Of a stretch of DNA of 64,000 nucleotides, positions 8,241 through 17,107 are shown piece after piece. Origin of the DNA: Arthrobacter mangrovi (GTDB taxonomy: Bacteria; Actinomycetota; Actinomycetes; Actinomycetales; Micrococcaceae); assembly GCF_026011795.1 (NCBI RefSeq), contig NZ_BRVS01000028.1, positions 34,014 to 98,013 on the forward strand. The letters are read 5' to 3'. The stretch's first letter is position 1, and each line of letters begins with the position of its first letter. The notes under the pieces are model-generated. The model was not told the origin of the DNA. It saw only the letters and a list, made by a program, of their open reading frames with translations, and made no database searches. The translations under genes and the position numbers were made by a program.

Positions 8241-9383
8241 GTGGGAGCAGAGGCGCATCTGCCCGTCCGCGCTGTGCCGCGCCCGCCAGCAGACGGCGCC
8301 CCGGACACTCACTACCCGATTGCCGCACGCGGCGACGAGGCGGGGCTGTTGGCGCCTTCCACCCTCGCGGCCTCCCGGGAAAGGGCCGGGATCGGGCGCA
8401 TGGTTTCCGGGCTGGTGCTGGCCCTCGGGGTGCTGGCGCTGGTGTGCCTGGCATCGCTGGCGTTCGGGGCGCGGCAGATTCCGTTCGAGACTCTGGTCCA
8501 GGCGCTGACCAATTTCGACCCCGCCAACGGTGACCATGCCGTAGTGCATGCCCGCATCCCGCGGACGGTCACCGGGCTGCTGGTCGGTGCCGCGCTCGGA
8601 GTGGCGGGCACGGCGATGCAGGGCGTGGCACGCAATCCGCTGGCGGACCCGGGCATCCTGGGCGTCAATGCCGGCGCCGCGCTGGCCGTGGTCACCGGAA
8701 TCTACCTCTTTGGCGTAGCGGAGCTGACCGGGTACATCTGGTTCGCGTTTGCGGGCGCGGCGCTCGCGGCAGCCGTCGTCTACGGGATCGCAGCCATCGG
8801 CCGGGAAGGTGCGACGCCGATCAAGCTGGCGCTGGCCGGGGCGGCGCTGACCGCGGGATTGAGTTCGCTGATGAACGGCGTGCTGGTCAGCAGCCAGGAC
8901 ACGCTGGACGCCTTCCGGTTCTGGCAGATCGGCAGCGTGGGCGGCCGCGGCTGGGACGCGATCGGGGCCGTGCTGCCCTTCATCGCCGCCGGATTGCTGC
9001 TGACCTTGTTCACCGGCCGGCTCCTCAACAACTTCGCGCTCGGCGACGATGTGGCCCGGGGGCTGGGCCAGCGGGTCGGGCTCAGCCGTGCCTTTACCGC
9101 GCTCGGCGTCGTGGTGCTCTGCGGCGCCGCCACTGCGCTGGCCGGCCCCATCGCCTTCGTCGGGCTGGTCATCCCGCACCTGGTGCGCTCGTTCACGGGC
9201 CCCGACTACCGGTGGATCCTGCCGTACGCGCTGCTGCTCGCGCCGGTGCTGCTGCTCGGCGCGGACATCGTCGGCCGGCTCGTCGCGCTGCCCGGCGAAA
9301 TCCAGGCCGGGATCATGACCGCGGTCATCGGGGCCCCGGTGTTCATCTGGATTGTCCGGCGGCGGAAGACGGCCGGGCTGTGA
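8241..9383 (+). CDS. FecCD-family iron-siderophore ABC permease (first subunit)
   Basis: This 380-residue integral membrane permease is a BtuC/FecCD-type subunit with about ten hydrophobic segments after a ~55-residue soluble N-terminus. Family marks are RIPRTVTGLLVGAALGVAG, QGVARNPLADPGILGVNAGAA, and near the end IAFVGLVIPHLVR, which contacts the ATPase. It should import ferric siderophore with the next two genes. The GTG at 8241 is preferred over TTG codons at 8217/8220 because GGAGG (8231-8235) lies 5 nt before it. The stop overlaps the next start (GTGA). No substrate-binding lipoprotein gene is in the operon, so it must be encoded elsewhere. Confidence 0.9.
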   Translation: MGAEAHLPVRAVPRPPADGAPDTHYPIAARGDEAGLLAPSTLAASRERAGIGRMVSGLVLALGVLALVCLASLAFGARQIPFETLVQALTNFDPANGDHAVVHARIPRTVTGLLVGAALGVAGTAMQGVARNPLADPGILGVNAGAALAVVTGIYLFGVAELTGYIWFAFAGAALAAAVVYGIAAIGREGATPIKLALAGAALTAGLSSLMNGVLVSSQDTLDAFRFWQIGSVGGRGWDAIGAVLPFIAAGLLLTLFTGRLLNNFALGDDVARGLGQRVGLSRAFTALGVVVLCGAATALAGPIAFVGLVIPHLVRSFTGPDYRWILPYALLLAPVLLLGADIVGRLVALPGEIQAGIMTAVIGAPVFIWIVRRRKTAGL

Positions 9384-10480
9384 GCGCCCCCGCGGGCGCC
9401 CTCGCCGGCCGGGCCGTTGCCTCGACGCCCGCCGTGGCCAGCATGCCCCGCCACCGGGCCCGGCACCGCCGGCGCCTCGTGTGCGCTGCCCTCGCGGGCG
9501 CCGTCGTCGTCCTCTTCCTCATCAACGTCCTCCTGGGCACGTACACGGTGACGATTCCGGACTTCGTCAGGCTGCTGGCGGGGGAGCGGATTCCCGGGGC
9601 GAGCTTCATCGTGATGGAGAGCAAGCTGCCGCGGGCGGTGGTCGGCACGCTGATCGGGATCGCCTTCGGCATCGCCGGCTCGATCTTCCAGACGATGCTG
9701 CGCAACCCGCTGGCCAGCCCGGACATCATCGGCATCAGCTACGGGGCCAGCGCCTCCGCCGTCGCGGCGATCGTGGTCTTCGGGGCCACGGGCCTGGCCG
9801 TGTCGGCGTCCGCGATGCTCGGGGCCCTCGGAATCGCGCTGCTCATCTACCTGCTGTCCTATCGGCGCTCCGGGCGCTCCGGGCATTCGGCGGCCGGCGC
9901 GCGGCTGGTGCTGGTGGGCATCGGGTTCGCCGCGATGATGCAGGCCCTGGTCAGCTACCTGATGACGCGCACCGACATCCGGACCGCGCAGGACGCATTG
10001 GTCTGGCTGAACGGCTCGCTCAACTCCAGCAACTGGGACCGGGTGCTCATCCTCGCGGCGAGCCTGGCGCTGCTGCTGCCCGCCACGGCCCTGCTCGCCC
10101 GCAGCCTGCGCGGGCTGGAAATGGGTGACGACGCCGCGGCCGGGCTGGGCGTCCGCGTGGCCCCCTCACGGCTGGGACTGGTGGTGACCGCGGTGCTGCT
10201 GGCCGCCGTCGCCACTGCCGCCGCGGGCCCGGTGGCGTTCGTGGCGTTCCTGTCCGGTCCGATCGCGCGCCGGCTGCTGCGCGGGGCCGGCTCGCTGGCC
10301 GTCTCGGCGCTGGTCGGCGCGGTCATCGTGCTCGCCGCGGACTTCACCGGCGCCAACCTGTTCCCCCTGTACCTGACCGACGGCACGTCGCTGCCGGTTG
10401 GAGTCGTGACCGGCGCGCTGGGAGCGCCGTTCCTGCTCTGGCTGCTGGTCACCGCCAACCGCGTCGGCCGAGGAGGCTAA
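9380..10480 (+). CDS. FecCD-family iron-siderophore ABC permease (second subunit)
   Basis: This is the second membrane subunit, 366 residues, with the same topology. It carries SKLPRAVVGTLIGIAFGIAG, QTMLRNPLASPDIIGISYGAS and, late, GPVAFVAFLSGPIARRL. FecCD importers work as heterodimers of two such proteins, as in FepD/FepG. The GTG at 9380-9382 overlaps the TGA of the preceding gene, which indicates translational coupling and rules out the longer upstream frame. The next gene's ATG follows the TAA without a gap. Confidence 0.9.
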   Translation: MSAPAGALAGRAVASTPAVASMPRHRARHRRRLVCAALAGAVVVLFLINVLLGTYTVTIPDFVRLLAGERIPGASFIVMESKLPRAVVGTLIGIAFGIAGSIFQTMLRNPLASPDIIGISYGASASAVAAIVVFGATGLAVSASAMLGALGIALLIYLLSYRRSGRSGHSAAGARLVLVGIGFAAMMQALVSYLMTRTDIRTAQDALVWLNGSLNSSNWDRVLILAASLALLLPATALLARSLRGLEMGDDAAAGLGVRVAPSRLGLVVTAVLLAAVATAAAGPVAFVAFLSGPIARRLLRGAGSLAVSALVGAVIVLAADFTGANLFPLYLTDGTSLPVGVVTGALGAPFLLWLLVTANRVGRGG

Positions 10481-11290
10481 ATGCGCACCCTTCAAGCCCG
10501 CGACGTCACCCTCGCCTACGACCGCCGTACGGTGGTGCGGGACCTGAGCGTGGCCCTGCCGGCGGGCAAAGTCACGATCATCGTCGGCGCCAACGCCTGC
10601 GGCAAGTCGACGCTGCTGCGCGGGCTGGCCAGGTTGCTCAAGCCGGCCGGCGGCTCGGTGCTCCTGGACGGGAAGGACATACACGCCCAGTCCACCCGGG
10701 ACGTGGCCAAGGTGCTCGGGCTGCTGCCGCAGACCCCGGTGGCGCCGGACGGCCTGACCGTGGCCGAACTGGTGGGCCGCGGCCGCTACCCGCACCAGGG
10801 CTGGTTCCGCCAGTGGACCGCCCGCGACGAGGACGCCGTCAACACCGCGATGGCGGCCACCGACACCCTGGAGCTCGCGGGCCGGGACGTCGACGAGCTT
10901 TCCGGCGGACAGCGGCAGCGCGCGTGGATCGCCATGGCGCTCGCGCAGGAGACCGACATCCTGCTCCTCGATGAGCCGACCACCTTCCTCGACGTGACCC
11001 ACCAGATCGAGGTGCTGGACCTGGTCACCGACCTCAACCGGCGCCGCGGGACCACGGTCGCGATCGTGCTGCATGACCTGAACCTGGCCGCCCGCTACGC
11101 CGACCACCTGATCGCCATGAAGGCCGGATCCGTCGTCGCCCAGGGCACGCCCGCCGAAGTCGTGACCGGGGCCCTGGTCGCCGAGGTCTTCGGCCTCGAA
11201 TCGCACGTCATGCCGGACCCCGTGTCCGGCACGCCGATGGTCATCCCCGTCGGCCGCCACCACAGCCAAATCGAACGGAGCACATCATGA
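10481..11290 (+). CDS. Iron-siderophore ABC transporter ATP-binding protein
   Basis: This 269-residue ATPase of the FecE/FepC type drives the two permeases upstream. The Walker A sequence is GANACGKST (usual GPNGCGKST; the lysine and serine are kept), followed by a Q-loop at LLPQTP, signature [10 protein letters not shown] and Walker [13 protein letters not shown] with the H-loop in VLHDLNLA. It starts directly after the TAA of the second permease gene, and its TGA overlaps the ATG of the siderophore-interacting protein, so the four genes form one tightly coupled operon under the iron box. Confidence 0.93.
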   Translation: MRTLQARDVTLAYDRRTVVRDLSVALPAGKVTIIVGANACGKSTLLRGLARLLKPAGGSVLLDGKDIHAQSTRDVAKVLGLLPQTPVAPDGLTVAELVGRGRYPHQGWFRQWTARDEDAVNTAMAATDTLELAGRDVDELSGGQRQRAWIAMALAQETDILLLDEPTTFLDVTHQIEVLDLVTDLNRRRGTTVAIVLHDLNLAARYADHLIAMKAGSVVAQGTPAEVVTGALVAEVFGLESHVMPDPVSGTPMVIPVGRHHSQIERSTS

Positions 11291-12279
11291 CCGCTGTTGC
11301 CACCGAGACCGCCGCCGTTACCCCGGTGCTGGCCTTCGACGTCGAGGTCGCCGCGGTGCGCGCGCTGTCGCCGAGCTTCCGCCGCGTGACGTTCGCGGGG
11401 GAGGGGCTGCGCCAATTCGGCGTGGGCGGTCCCACCCTTGACCTGCGGATCAAGGTGGTCATCCCGGCCACGGACGACGGCGGGGCAACGGTTCCGCTGC
11501 CGGAGTTCGGGGTGCCCGGGGGCGTCAGCGGTGCGCGGGAACTCACAGGCGGGTGGTACCAGCACTGGCTCTCGTTGGACGAGCGCACCCGCGGCTCCAT
11601 GCGCACCTACACGGTCCGCGAGCTGCGTGGCGGCGACCGGCCCGAGCTGGACGTTGATTTCGTGATGCACTTCGACGCGGACGGCAACGGCGGGCCGGCG
11701 TCCGTCTGGGCCAGCGCCGCGGTTCCGGGGGACCGGGTGACGATCATCGGCCCGAACCTCGAGGCCGCGACCTGCCCCACCGCCAAGGCCTACGGCGGGA
11801 TCGAGTGGCGGCCCGGCCTGGCCTCGCACGTATTGCTGGCGGGGGACGAAACGGCGGTGCCTGCCATCGCGGCCATCCTGGAGGCGATGCCGGCGGACAT
11901 GAGCGGCCATGCCATCCTTGAGGTCCCGGCCGCCACCGATTTCCAGCCCCTGGTCCACCCGGCTGGTGTGCAGGTCAGCTGGCTGGCCCGGGGCACCCGG
12001 CCGCACGGCGAGCTGCTGGACGCCGCGGTCCGCACCGCCGTCGCCGTTCCCGCCGCGGGCCTGACCCCCGAACGCGGGACGGAACCGGAGGACGTCGACA
12101 TCGACCAGGTCATCCTCTGGGAAACCACCACCGGCTCCACCCGCCCGTTCTACGCCTGGATCGCCGGTGAGGCGGCCGTGATCCGCGAACTGCGCCGTTA
12201 CCTGGTCCGCGACGTCGGAATCGACCGTAAGCAGGTGGCCTTCATGGGCTACTGGCGCCGGGGCAAGGCCGAGCTCTGA
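11287..12279 (+). CDS. Siderophore-interacting protein (FAD-binding ferric-siderophore reductase)
   Basis: The protein has 330 residues and belongs to the SIP/ViuB family, which reduces ferric siderophores in the cytoplasm so the iron is released. The FAD-binding motif RTYTVR is at about residues 104-109. The N-terminal beta barrel (about 15-145) is followed by the NAD(P)H-type domain, with [12 protein letters not shown] (about 180-191) as the nucleotide-binding turn. The C-terminal [20 protein letters not shown] segment is typical. Its ATG overlaps the ATPase stop. Import and reduction in one operon make a complete uptake path except for the binding lipoprotein. Confidence 0.92.
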   Translation: MTAVATETAAVTPVLAFDVEVAAVRALSPSFRRVTFAGEGLRQFGVGGPTLDLRIKVVIPATDDGGATVPLPEFGVPGGVSGARELTGGWYQHWLSLDERTRGSMRTYTVRELRGGDRPELDVDFVMHFDADGNGGPASVWASAAVPGDRVTIIGPNLEAATCPTAKAYGGIEWRPGLASHVLLAGDETAVPAIAAILEAMPADMSGHAILEVPAATDFQPLVHPAGVQVSWLARGTRPHGELLDAAVRTAVAVPAAGLTPERGTEPEDVDIDQVILWETTTGSTRPFYAWIAGEAAVIRELRRYLVRDVGIDRKQVAFMGYWRRGKAEL

Positions 12280-12334
12280 GCCGCCGGTCCGCCGCCGGGC
12301 CCGCACTGCGCGTGCCGCGGGCGAGAATGGAGCC

Positions 12335-12673
12335 ATGACCCTGGCCAAATCCGCCCTCCTGTTTGCCCTTGCCGCGCTGGCCGAGATCGGCGGCGCCTGG
12401 CTGATCTGGCAGGCGGTGCGGGAAGACCGCGGCTGGTGGTTCGCCGGCCTCGGCGTCATGGCGCTGGGAGCCTACGGCTTCATCGCCGCGCTGCAGCCGG
12501 ATGCCAACTTCGGCCGCGTGCTGGCCGGCTACGGCGGGGTCTTCATCGCCGGCTCGCTGGCCTGGGGCATGGTCGTGGACGGCTTCCGGCCGGACCGCTG
12601 GGACTACCTTGGCGCCGGTATCGCCCTCGTCGGCGTGGCCGTGCTGATGTACGCCCCGCGCAACGCCAGCTGA
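12335..12673 (+). CDS. YnfA family (UPF0060) membrane protein
   Basis: This 112-residue protein has four hydrophobic segments, matching the normal 105-115 aa of UPF0060. Typical marks are [13 protein letters not shown] near residues 14-26, [19 protein letters not shown], and the end [21 protein letters not shown]. Members resemble small multidrug exporters, but their physiological substrate is unknown. GGAG lies a few bases before the ATG, and GAGAAT lies 6 nt before it, so a leaderless start is also possible. It follows the siderophore operon by 55 bases and may be read through from it. Confidence 0.88.
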   Translation: MTLAKSALLFALAALAEIGGAWLIWQAVREDRGWWFAGLGVMALGAYGFIAALQPDANFGRVLAGYGGVFIAGSLAWGMVVDGFRPDRWDYLGAGIALVGVAVLMYAPRNAS

Positions 12674-12703
12674 CCGGCGGAGGCGGGGACCGCCGTCGTC
12701 CAT

Positions 12704-12709
12704 TAGCCT
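12704..12709 (+). promoter_or_regulatory. Candidate leaderless -10 (TAGCCT) for the SGNH hydrolase
   Basis: TAGCCT is followed after 6 nt by a GTG at 12716, the same spacing seen before a dozen other genes here. This helps choose among three adjacent candidate starts (12710, 12713, 12716). Confidence 0.45.
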
Positions 12710-12715
12710 GTGATG

Positions 12716-13489
12716 GTGACTTTTACGCACCGTTATGTTGCCCTGGGGGATTCCTTCACCGAAGGCGTCGGCGACCGGGATCCGAAGCTGCCCAACGGCG
12801 TCCGCGGCTGGGCGGACCGGGTGGCCGAGCAGCTGATGCTCGCCGACGCGGACTGGGGCTACGCCAACCTGGCGATCCGCGGCCGGAAGCTGCGCCAGGT
12901 TATCGAGGAGCAGCTCGAGCCCGCGCTGGCGCTGCGGCCGACCCTCGTGACGCTCTACGCCGGCGGCAACGACATCCTGAGGCCCAGCGTGGACATTGAC
13001 GCGCTGATGGGAATGTACGACGGCGGCGTGGCCCGGCTGGTGGATTCCGGCGCGGACGTGGTGCTCTTCACCGGCTTCGATTCCGCCGGGTCCGCCGTCT
13101 TCGGGAAGACCCGCGGCCGCACCGCAATCTACAACGAGTGGGTCCGCGAGATCGCCGACCGGCGCGGCGCAAAGATCGTGGACTACTGGCGGCTGCGTGA
13201 ATTCCAGGACTGGCGGTACTGGGACGAGGACCGGCTGCACATGTCCGCGGCCGGCCACACGCTGATGGCCAAGCGCGTGCTCGAGGTGCTGCAGCATGAC
13301 GACCTGATCGAGCTGCCGGAACTGCCGGCCCTGGCCACGCTGTCACGGCGGGAGTCGCTGGCGGCCAACGCGCGCTGGGCCCGCGAACACCTCGGCCCTT
13401 GGCTGGGCCGCCGGCTGCGCGGGGTTTCCTCCGGCGACAGCCTCCGGCCGAAGTACCCCGAGCTGACGTCGCTCGCGCCGCGCAGCTGA
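12716..13489 (+). CDS. SGNH/GDSL-family hydrolase
   Basis: The protein has about 257 residues. It is an SGNH esterase/lipase-fold enzyme with block I GDSFTEG (catalytic serine), block III GGND with the oxyanion asparagine, and block V DRLHMSAAGH with the catalytic Asp/His pair. No signal peptide is visible, so it should act in the cytoplasm. The substrate is not predictable. The C-terminal ~60 residues after the SGNH core (RRESLAANARWAREH) are basic and helical. The start could be GTG 12710, ATG 12713 or GTG 12716; the last fits the leaderless spacing. Confidence 0.88.
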   Translation: MTFTHRYVALGDSFTEGVGDRDPKLPNGVRGWADRVAEQLMLADADWGYANLAIRGRKLRQVIEEQLEPALALRPTLVTLYAGGNDILRPSVDIDALMGMYDGGVARLVDSGADVVLFTGFDSAGSAVFGKTRGRTAIYNEWVREIADRRGAKIVDYWRLREFQDWRYWDEDRLHMSAAGHTLMAKRVLEVLQHDDLIELPELPALATLSRRESLAANARWAREHLGPWLGRRLRGVSSGDSLRPKYPELTSLAPRS

Positions 13490-13559
13490 GGTGCGTCCCG
13501 CCCCGGTGCCAGGCCCGCGCTGAGGCTTGGCTTTCCTCGCTGGAACCGGCCGCGGAATG

Positions 13560-13578
13560 ATGGTTCGCTAGGAACCAT
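13560..13578 (+). promoter_or_regulatory. Inverted repeat covering the VIT gene start codon
   Basis: ATGGTTC (13560-13566) and GAACCAT (13572-13578) are perfect 7-bp inverted repeats around GCTAG, and the right arm contains the ATG of the VIT gene. It could be a repressor site at a leaderless start or an RNA hairpin that hides the start codon. Only the symmetry is seen. Confidence 0.5.
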
Positions 13579-14320
13579 GGGCAGCCAACCTGATTTTTCC
13601 GCGACGGCCAGCGGCCAGCACGACGACGAGCCGCACGGCGGCGGCATCGCGACCAGGCTCAATTGGCTCCGGGCCGGCGTGCTCGGCGCCAATGACGGCA
13701 TTGTGTCCGTGGCCGCCATCGTGGTGGGCGTGGCCGGTGCGACCACGGACATCGGCACCCTGCTCACGGCCACGCTCGCCGCGGTCATCGGCGGCGCCAT
13801 TTCCATGGCCCTGGGCGAGTATGTCTCGGTTTCCAGCTCCAGCGACAGCCAGAAGGCGCTGATCGCCAAGGAGACATGGGAACTGGAGACCATGCCGGAG
13901 GAGGAGCTCGCCGAGCTGGCCGCGATCTACGAGGCCAAGGGCGTCAGCTCCGCCACCGCGCAGCAGGTGGCCAAGGAGCTGACCGAACACGACGCGCTCG
14001 GGGCGCACCTGGAAGCGGAGCTGGGCATCGACCGGCACGAGGTGGTCAGCCCCTGGCACGCCGCCTTCGCCTCCTTCGTGGCGTTCATCGCGGGCGCGGC
14101 GCTGCCGGCCCTGGCCATCCTCCTGCCGCCCGAGGGGCTGCGTGTACCGATCGCCTTCGCGGCGACGCTGATGGCGCTCGCCGGCACGGGCGGACTGGGC
14201 GCCTACCTCGGCGGGGCGCGCATCATGCCCGCGGTGGTCCGGGTGGTGCTCGGCGGACTGCTGGCGCTGGTGGCCACCTACCTGATCGGCAGTTGGCTGG
14301 GGGCCGCGGGAGTCGTCTGA
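13577..14320 (+). CDS. VIT family (CCC1-like) metal transporter
   Basis: This 247-residue protein is related to plant VIT1 and yeast CCC1, which move Fe2+ or Mn2+. The N-terminal GVLGANDGIVSVAAIVVGVAGA and GGAISMALGEYVSVSS segments are the conserved first helices, and the acidic helical region (ETMPEEELAELAAIYEAKG, about residues 98-116) matches the cytoplasmic metal-binding domain. Three helices follow. Members usually export or sequester iron or manganese; placement after the siderophore genes suggests a role in metal balance, but there is no second iron box. The ATG lies inside an inverted repeat. Confidence 0.88.
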   Translation: MGSQPDFSATASGQHDDEPHGGGIATRLNWLRAGVLGANDGIVSVAAIVVGVAGATTDIGTLLTATLAAVIGGAISMALGEYVSVSSSSDSQKALIAKETWELETMPEEELAELAAIYEAKGVSSATAQQVAKELTEHDALGAHLEAELGIDRHEVVSPWHAAFASFVAFIAGAALPALAILLPPEGLRVPIAFAATLMALAGTGGLGAYLGGARIMPAVVRVVLGGLLALVATYLIGSWLGAAGVV

Positions 14321-14717
14321 TCCCCGGCGTCCGGCGCGTTCCAAACCTTCAAGCGGGGACCGGCCGAGGCGTTCCGGCGGTCCGGTTTCGGTCTCGAAAA
14401 TGCCGCTCGCCGGCGCGGTGTGACGCATGCAACAAAATTCATTCCGGACGGCGGACGGTTCCGGGGCATTTCCATGCGTCGGCGGTTTGTGGATCTGCCG
14501 CGGAATAACAGGGATAAACGGGCAATCGCTGCGGCAGTGCAGCCGCTGCTTTGCGAGCCGCCGGAGACAGGACTTTCGGCCCTGTCCAAGCGGCCGATTT
14601 TGGCCCTCCAACTGTGACGGACACGTCAAGGTCGGTAAAGTACTGGGCTTGTCCGGCGCCGTCAGCGGTCCTGGACAGGGAAAGTCCCGTGCAAATGACC
14701 TCTGAGAGAAGGCCCAA
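14321..14717 (+). other. Intergenic region and leader of the MHS transporter gene
   Basis: About 400 bases have no gene I can support; the short frames in it resemble no family. Near its end TAAAGT (14636-14641) is a possible -10 with a poor -35 (TGTGAC) 17 bp upstream. That -35 overlaps an inverted repeat TGACG-GACA-CGTCA (14615-14628), a possible operator. The transcript would then carry a leader of ~70 bases with GAGAAGG before the ATG. No terminator is clear after the VIT gene. Confidence 0.4.
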
Positions 14718-16367
14718 ATGCCGAAAGACGTCCACCACGATTCTGCCGCCGCGCAGCCGGGCTCGCCGTCCGGGGCGCACGGCACCGGACGTGCCGCGAG
14801 GCCCGCCGGCAAGTCCTCCCTGCGGTTCCGGAAGCGGCGCCTGCGCGTCGACGACGTCAACGTCGTCGAGAAGCCGATGCTGCGCAAGGCCGTCGGCGGC
14901 ACCGTCGTCGGGAACGGCATGGAGTGGTTCGACTTCGGCATCTACGGCTATCTGGCCGTCACGATGGGCCAGCTCTTCTTCGCCGGCGGTGCGGAGGGCG
15001 AAGGCCTGATCGGCAGCCTCGCGGTCTTCGCGGTCAGCTTCCTGGCCCGCCCCATCGGCGGCCTGGTGTTCGGCCGCCTCGGCGACCGCGTCGGCCGCCA
15101 GCGCACCTTGGCCCTGACCATGATCATGATGGCCGCCTCCACCTTCGCCATCGGCCTGCTCCCGACCTACGCGGCCATCGGCGGCTGGGCCACCGTGCTG
15201 CTGGTCCTCTGCCGCCTGGTCCAGGGCTTCTCCACCGGCGGTGAATATGCCGGCGCCACCACCTTTGTCAGCGAATACGCTCCGGACAAGCGCCGCGGCT
15301 TCCTGGCCAGCATCCTGGATACCGGCAGCTACCTCGGCTTTGCCCTCGGCGCCGCCGTGGTGTCCGTGCTGCAGGTAACCCTCGGCGACGAAACCATGCT
15401 CGAGTGGGGCTGGCGCGTGCCGTTCCTGCTGGCCGGACCGCTGGGCCTGGTCGGCCTGTACTTCCGGATGCGGATCGAAGAGTCGCCGGCCTTCCAGGCG
15501 GCCCAGGACGCGCAGGAGGACAAGGCCAAGGCGGCAGCCGTCGAGGGGCCGATGACCTACCGCCAGATCATCGCTCGCTTCTGGCGAACCATCGTCATGG
15601 CGATGCTGCTCGTCGCCGCGGCCAACACGGTTGGCTACGCCCTGACTTCCTACATGCCCACGTACCTCCAGGAAACCATGGGCTACGACGCTTTCCAGGG
15701 CACGCTGCTCACCATCCCCGTGCTGATCCTGCTCGCGGCGGCGATCCCGCTGACCGGCCGGCTGTCGGACCGGATCGGGCGCCGGCCCGTACTCATGGTC
15801 GGCTCGCTGATCACCATTGTGCTGGGTATTCCCGCGTTCCTCCTGATCGGCATGGGCAACATCATCGCGACCTTCGTCGGCCTTGCCATCCTGGGCGCCG
15901 CCACCTCCTTCTATGTCGGCAACCTGGCCTCGGCACTCCCGGCCCTGTTCCCGACGGCCGGACGCTACGGATCCATGGGCATCGCGTACAACTTCGCCGT
16001 GGCGATCTTCGGCGGCACGACGCCGCTGATCACCCAGGCGCTGATCGAGGCCACCGGCGATGACCTGATGCCGGCCTACTACCTGACGCTGATGTCCGTG
16101 CTGGGCCTGCTCGCCATCCGGCGCATGCCGGAGAGCGCCAAGCGCCCGCTGCCCGGAGCCTTGCCGTCGGTCGATACCCAGGCAGAGGCCCGCGAACTGG
16201 TCGCGGGGCAGGACGGCAACCCGCTCCTGAACATCGGCGACATGCCGCTGGACCTTGTGCCCGCCGGCCACGCCACCGCATCGCCGTCCGCCGACCCGGT
16301 GGCGCTGCCCGCCGGCGTGGAAATCCCCGAGGTCCGCGAGCCCGAGGCGGCCGGAGCCCGCAGCTAG
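14718..16367 (+). CDS. MFS transporter, metabolite:H+ symporter (MHS/ProP-like)
   Basis: This 549-residue, 12-helix carrier has an unusual ~55-residue basic N-terminal extension before the first helix. The MHS subfamily pattern is clear: GNGMEWFDFGIYGYLA near residues 71-86, FLARPIGGLVFGRLGDRVGRQ, CRLVQGFSTGGEYAGA and the second-half loop GRLSDRIGRRP. ProP, OusA and related carriers import proline, betaine or ectoine, and others carry citrate or alpha-ketoglutarate, so osmolyte uptake is plausible but not proven. The hydrophilic C-terminal tail of ~90 residues lacks the heptad coiled coil of ProP. GAGAAGG precedes the ATG, and a strong terminator follows at 16391. Confidence 0.88.
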   Translation: MPKDVHHDSAAAQPGSPSGAHGTGRAARPAGKSSLRFRKRRLRVDDVNVVEKPMLRKAVGGTVVGNGMEWFDFGIYGYLAVTMGQLFFAGGAEGEGLIGSLAVFAVSFLARPIGGLVFGRLGDRVGRQRTLALTMIMMAASTFAIGLLPTYAAIGGWATVLLVLCRLVQGFSTGGEYAGATTFVSEYAPDKRRGFLASILDTGSYLGFALGAAVVSVLQVTLGDETMLEWGWRVPFLLAGPLGLVGLYFRMRIEESPAFQAAQDAQEDKAKAAAVEGPMTYRQIIARFWRTIVMAMLLVAAANTVGYALTSYMPTYLQETMGYDAFQGTLLTIPVLILLAAAIPLTGRLSDRIGRRPVLMVGSLITIVLGIPAFLLIGMGNIIATFVGLAILGAATSFYVGNLASALPALFPTAGRYGSMGIAYNFAVAIFGGTTPLITQALIEATGDDLMPAYYLTLMSVLGLLAIRRMPESAKRPLPGALPSVDTQAEARELVAGQDGNPLLNIGDMPLDLVPAGHATASPSADPVALPAGVEIPEVREPEAAGARS

Positions 16368-16390
16368 CTGTCGGATGTGACGTACGACGG

Positions 16391-16424
16391 CGGCCGGTAC
16401 CTGCTTCAGTGCAGGTGCCGGCCG
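16391..16424 (+). terminator. Stem-loop terminator after the MHS transporter
   Basis: CGGCCGGTACCTGC (16391-16404) pairs with GCAGGTGCCGGCCG (16411-16424), a 14-bp stem with one G-T wobble and a TTCAGT loop. The T-run is weak, as is usual in high-GC genomes. Confidence 0.75.
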
Positions 16425-16485
16425 TTGCCGCTTGTGTCTCTCGTCGTGGCGAAAAGCGACACGAAATACCCGCGGCGTTTGAAAG

Positions 16486-16497
16486 TTGAAGCCTCAA
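16486..16497 (+). promoter_or_regulatory. Candidate MarR operator
   Basis: TTGAAGCCTCAA has TTGA/TCAA half sites and lies 10 bases before the -10-like CAAAAT of the MarR-family gene, between its likely -35 and -10. MarR proteins commonly bind TTGA-type inverted repeats near their own promoters, so autorepression is a reasonable inference. Confidence 0.45.
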
Positions 16498-16506
16498 GTT
16501 CTGTGG

Positions 16507-16512
16507 CAAAAT
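16507..16512 (+). promoter_or_regulatory. Candidate leaderless -10 (CAAAAT) for the MarR gene
   Basis: CAAAAT is followed after 6 nt by the ATG at 16519 without a ribosome site. The spacing supports this start over the in-frame codon at 16486. Confidence 0.45.
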
Positions 16513-16518
16513 AGGTGC

Positions 16519-17010
16519 ATGACTTCCGCACGTTGGCTAGATCCCGAAGAACGCCAGGCCTGGCTCGCGCTGCTGGCCGTGACCACCCTCCTGCCGGGGA
16601 ACCTCGATGGTGTCCTGCAGCAGGAGGCCAAGGTTACGCTCTTCGACTACACCGTCCTGGCGATGCTCTCGGAGGCCGAGGATCGGACCCTGCCGATGAG
16701 CGAGCTGGCGTCGCGGACCTACTCGTCCCTGTCCCGGTTGTCCCACGTGGTCAAGAAGCTGGAGCAGCGCGACTGGGTCACCCGCAGTCAGTGCAAGCAG
16801 GATGCCCGCGTGACTATGGCAACCCTGACGGAGCAGGGTTTCAAGACCATCGAAGAGTCGGCGCCGGCACATGTGGAGTCCGTGCGGAAGGTTGTCTTCG
16901 ACGGGTTGGATCGCCGCGACGTCGCGGATCTGGAGCGGATCGGAAAGAAGATCGTGCAGTTGCTGGAGCCCGCCAGCTGGGTGCTGCGCGAGCCCCGGCT
17001 GAACAGCTGA
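16519..17010 (+). CDS. MarR-family transcriptional regulator
   Basis: This 163-residue protein has a winged helix-turn-helix fold. The DNA-recognition region is MSELASRTYSSLSRLSHVVK followed by KLEQRDWVTR at about residues 60-90, and the wing is QDARVTMATLTEQG. Terminal helices for dimerisation lie on either side. The regulated gene and ligand are unknown; the divergent or adjacent target typical of MarR proteins is absent, and the only nearby symmetric site is in its own promoter (16486). It lies between two strong transcription boundaries, a terminator at 16391 and the repeats at 17023. Confidence 0.88.
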   Translation: MTSARWLDPEERQAWLALLAVTTLLPGNLDGVLQQEAKVTLFDYTVLAMLSEAEDRTLPMSELASRTYSSLSRLSHVVKKLEQRDWVTRSQCKQDARVTMATLTEQGFKTIEESAPAHVESVRKVVFDGLDRRDVADLERIGKKIVQLLEPASWVLREPRLNS

Positions 17011-17022
17011 GCGGCCATCCCC

Positions 17023-17107
17023 GACCCGCTGCGCGAGCAACGGCCGACCGATGCGCGAGCAACGGCCGACCCGATGCGCGAGCCTCCGCCGGCCCGCTGC
17101 GCAGCCC
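17023..17107 (+). repeat. Tandem 22-23-bp repeat (three copies plus a partial fourth)
   Basis: Units begin at 17023, 17046, 17068 and 17091. The core GATGCGCGAGC or GCTGCGCGAGC is followed by AACGGCC or CTCCGCC. Copies 1 and 2 are nearly identical, copy 3 differs at its end, and copy 4 is partial. The array starts 12 bases after the MarR stop codon. Its role is unknown. Confidence 0.7.
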
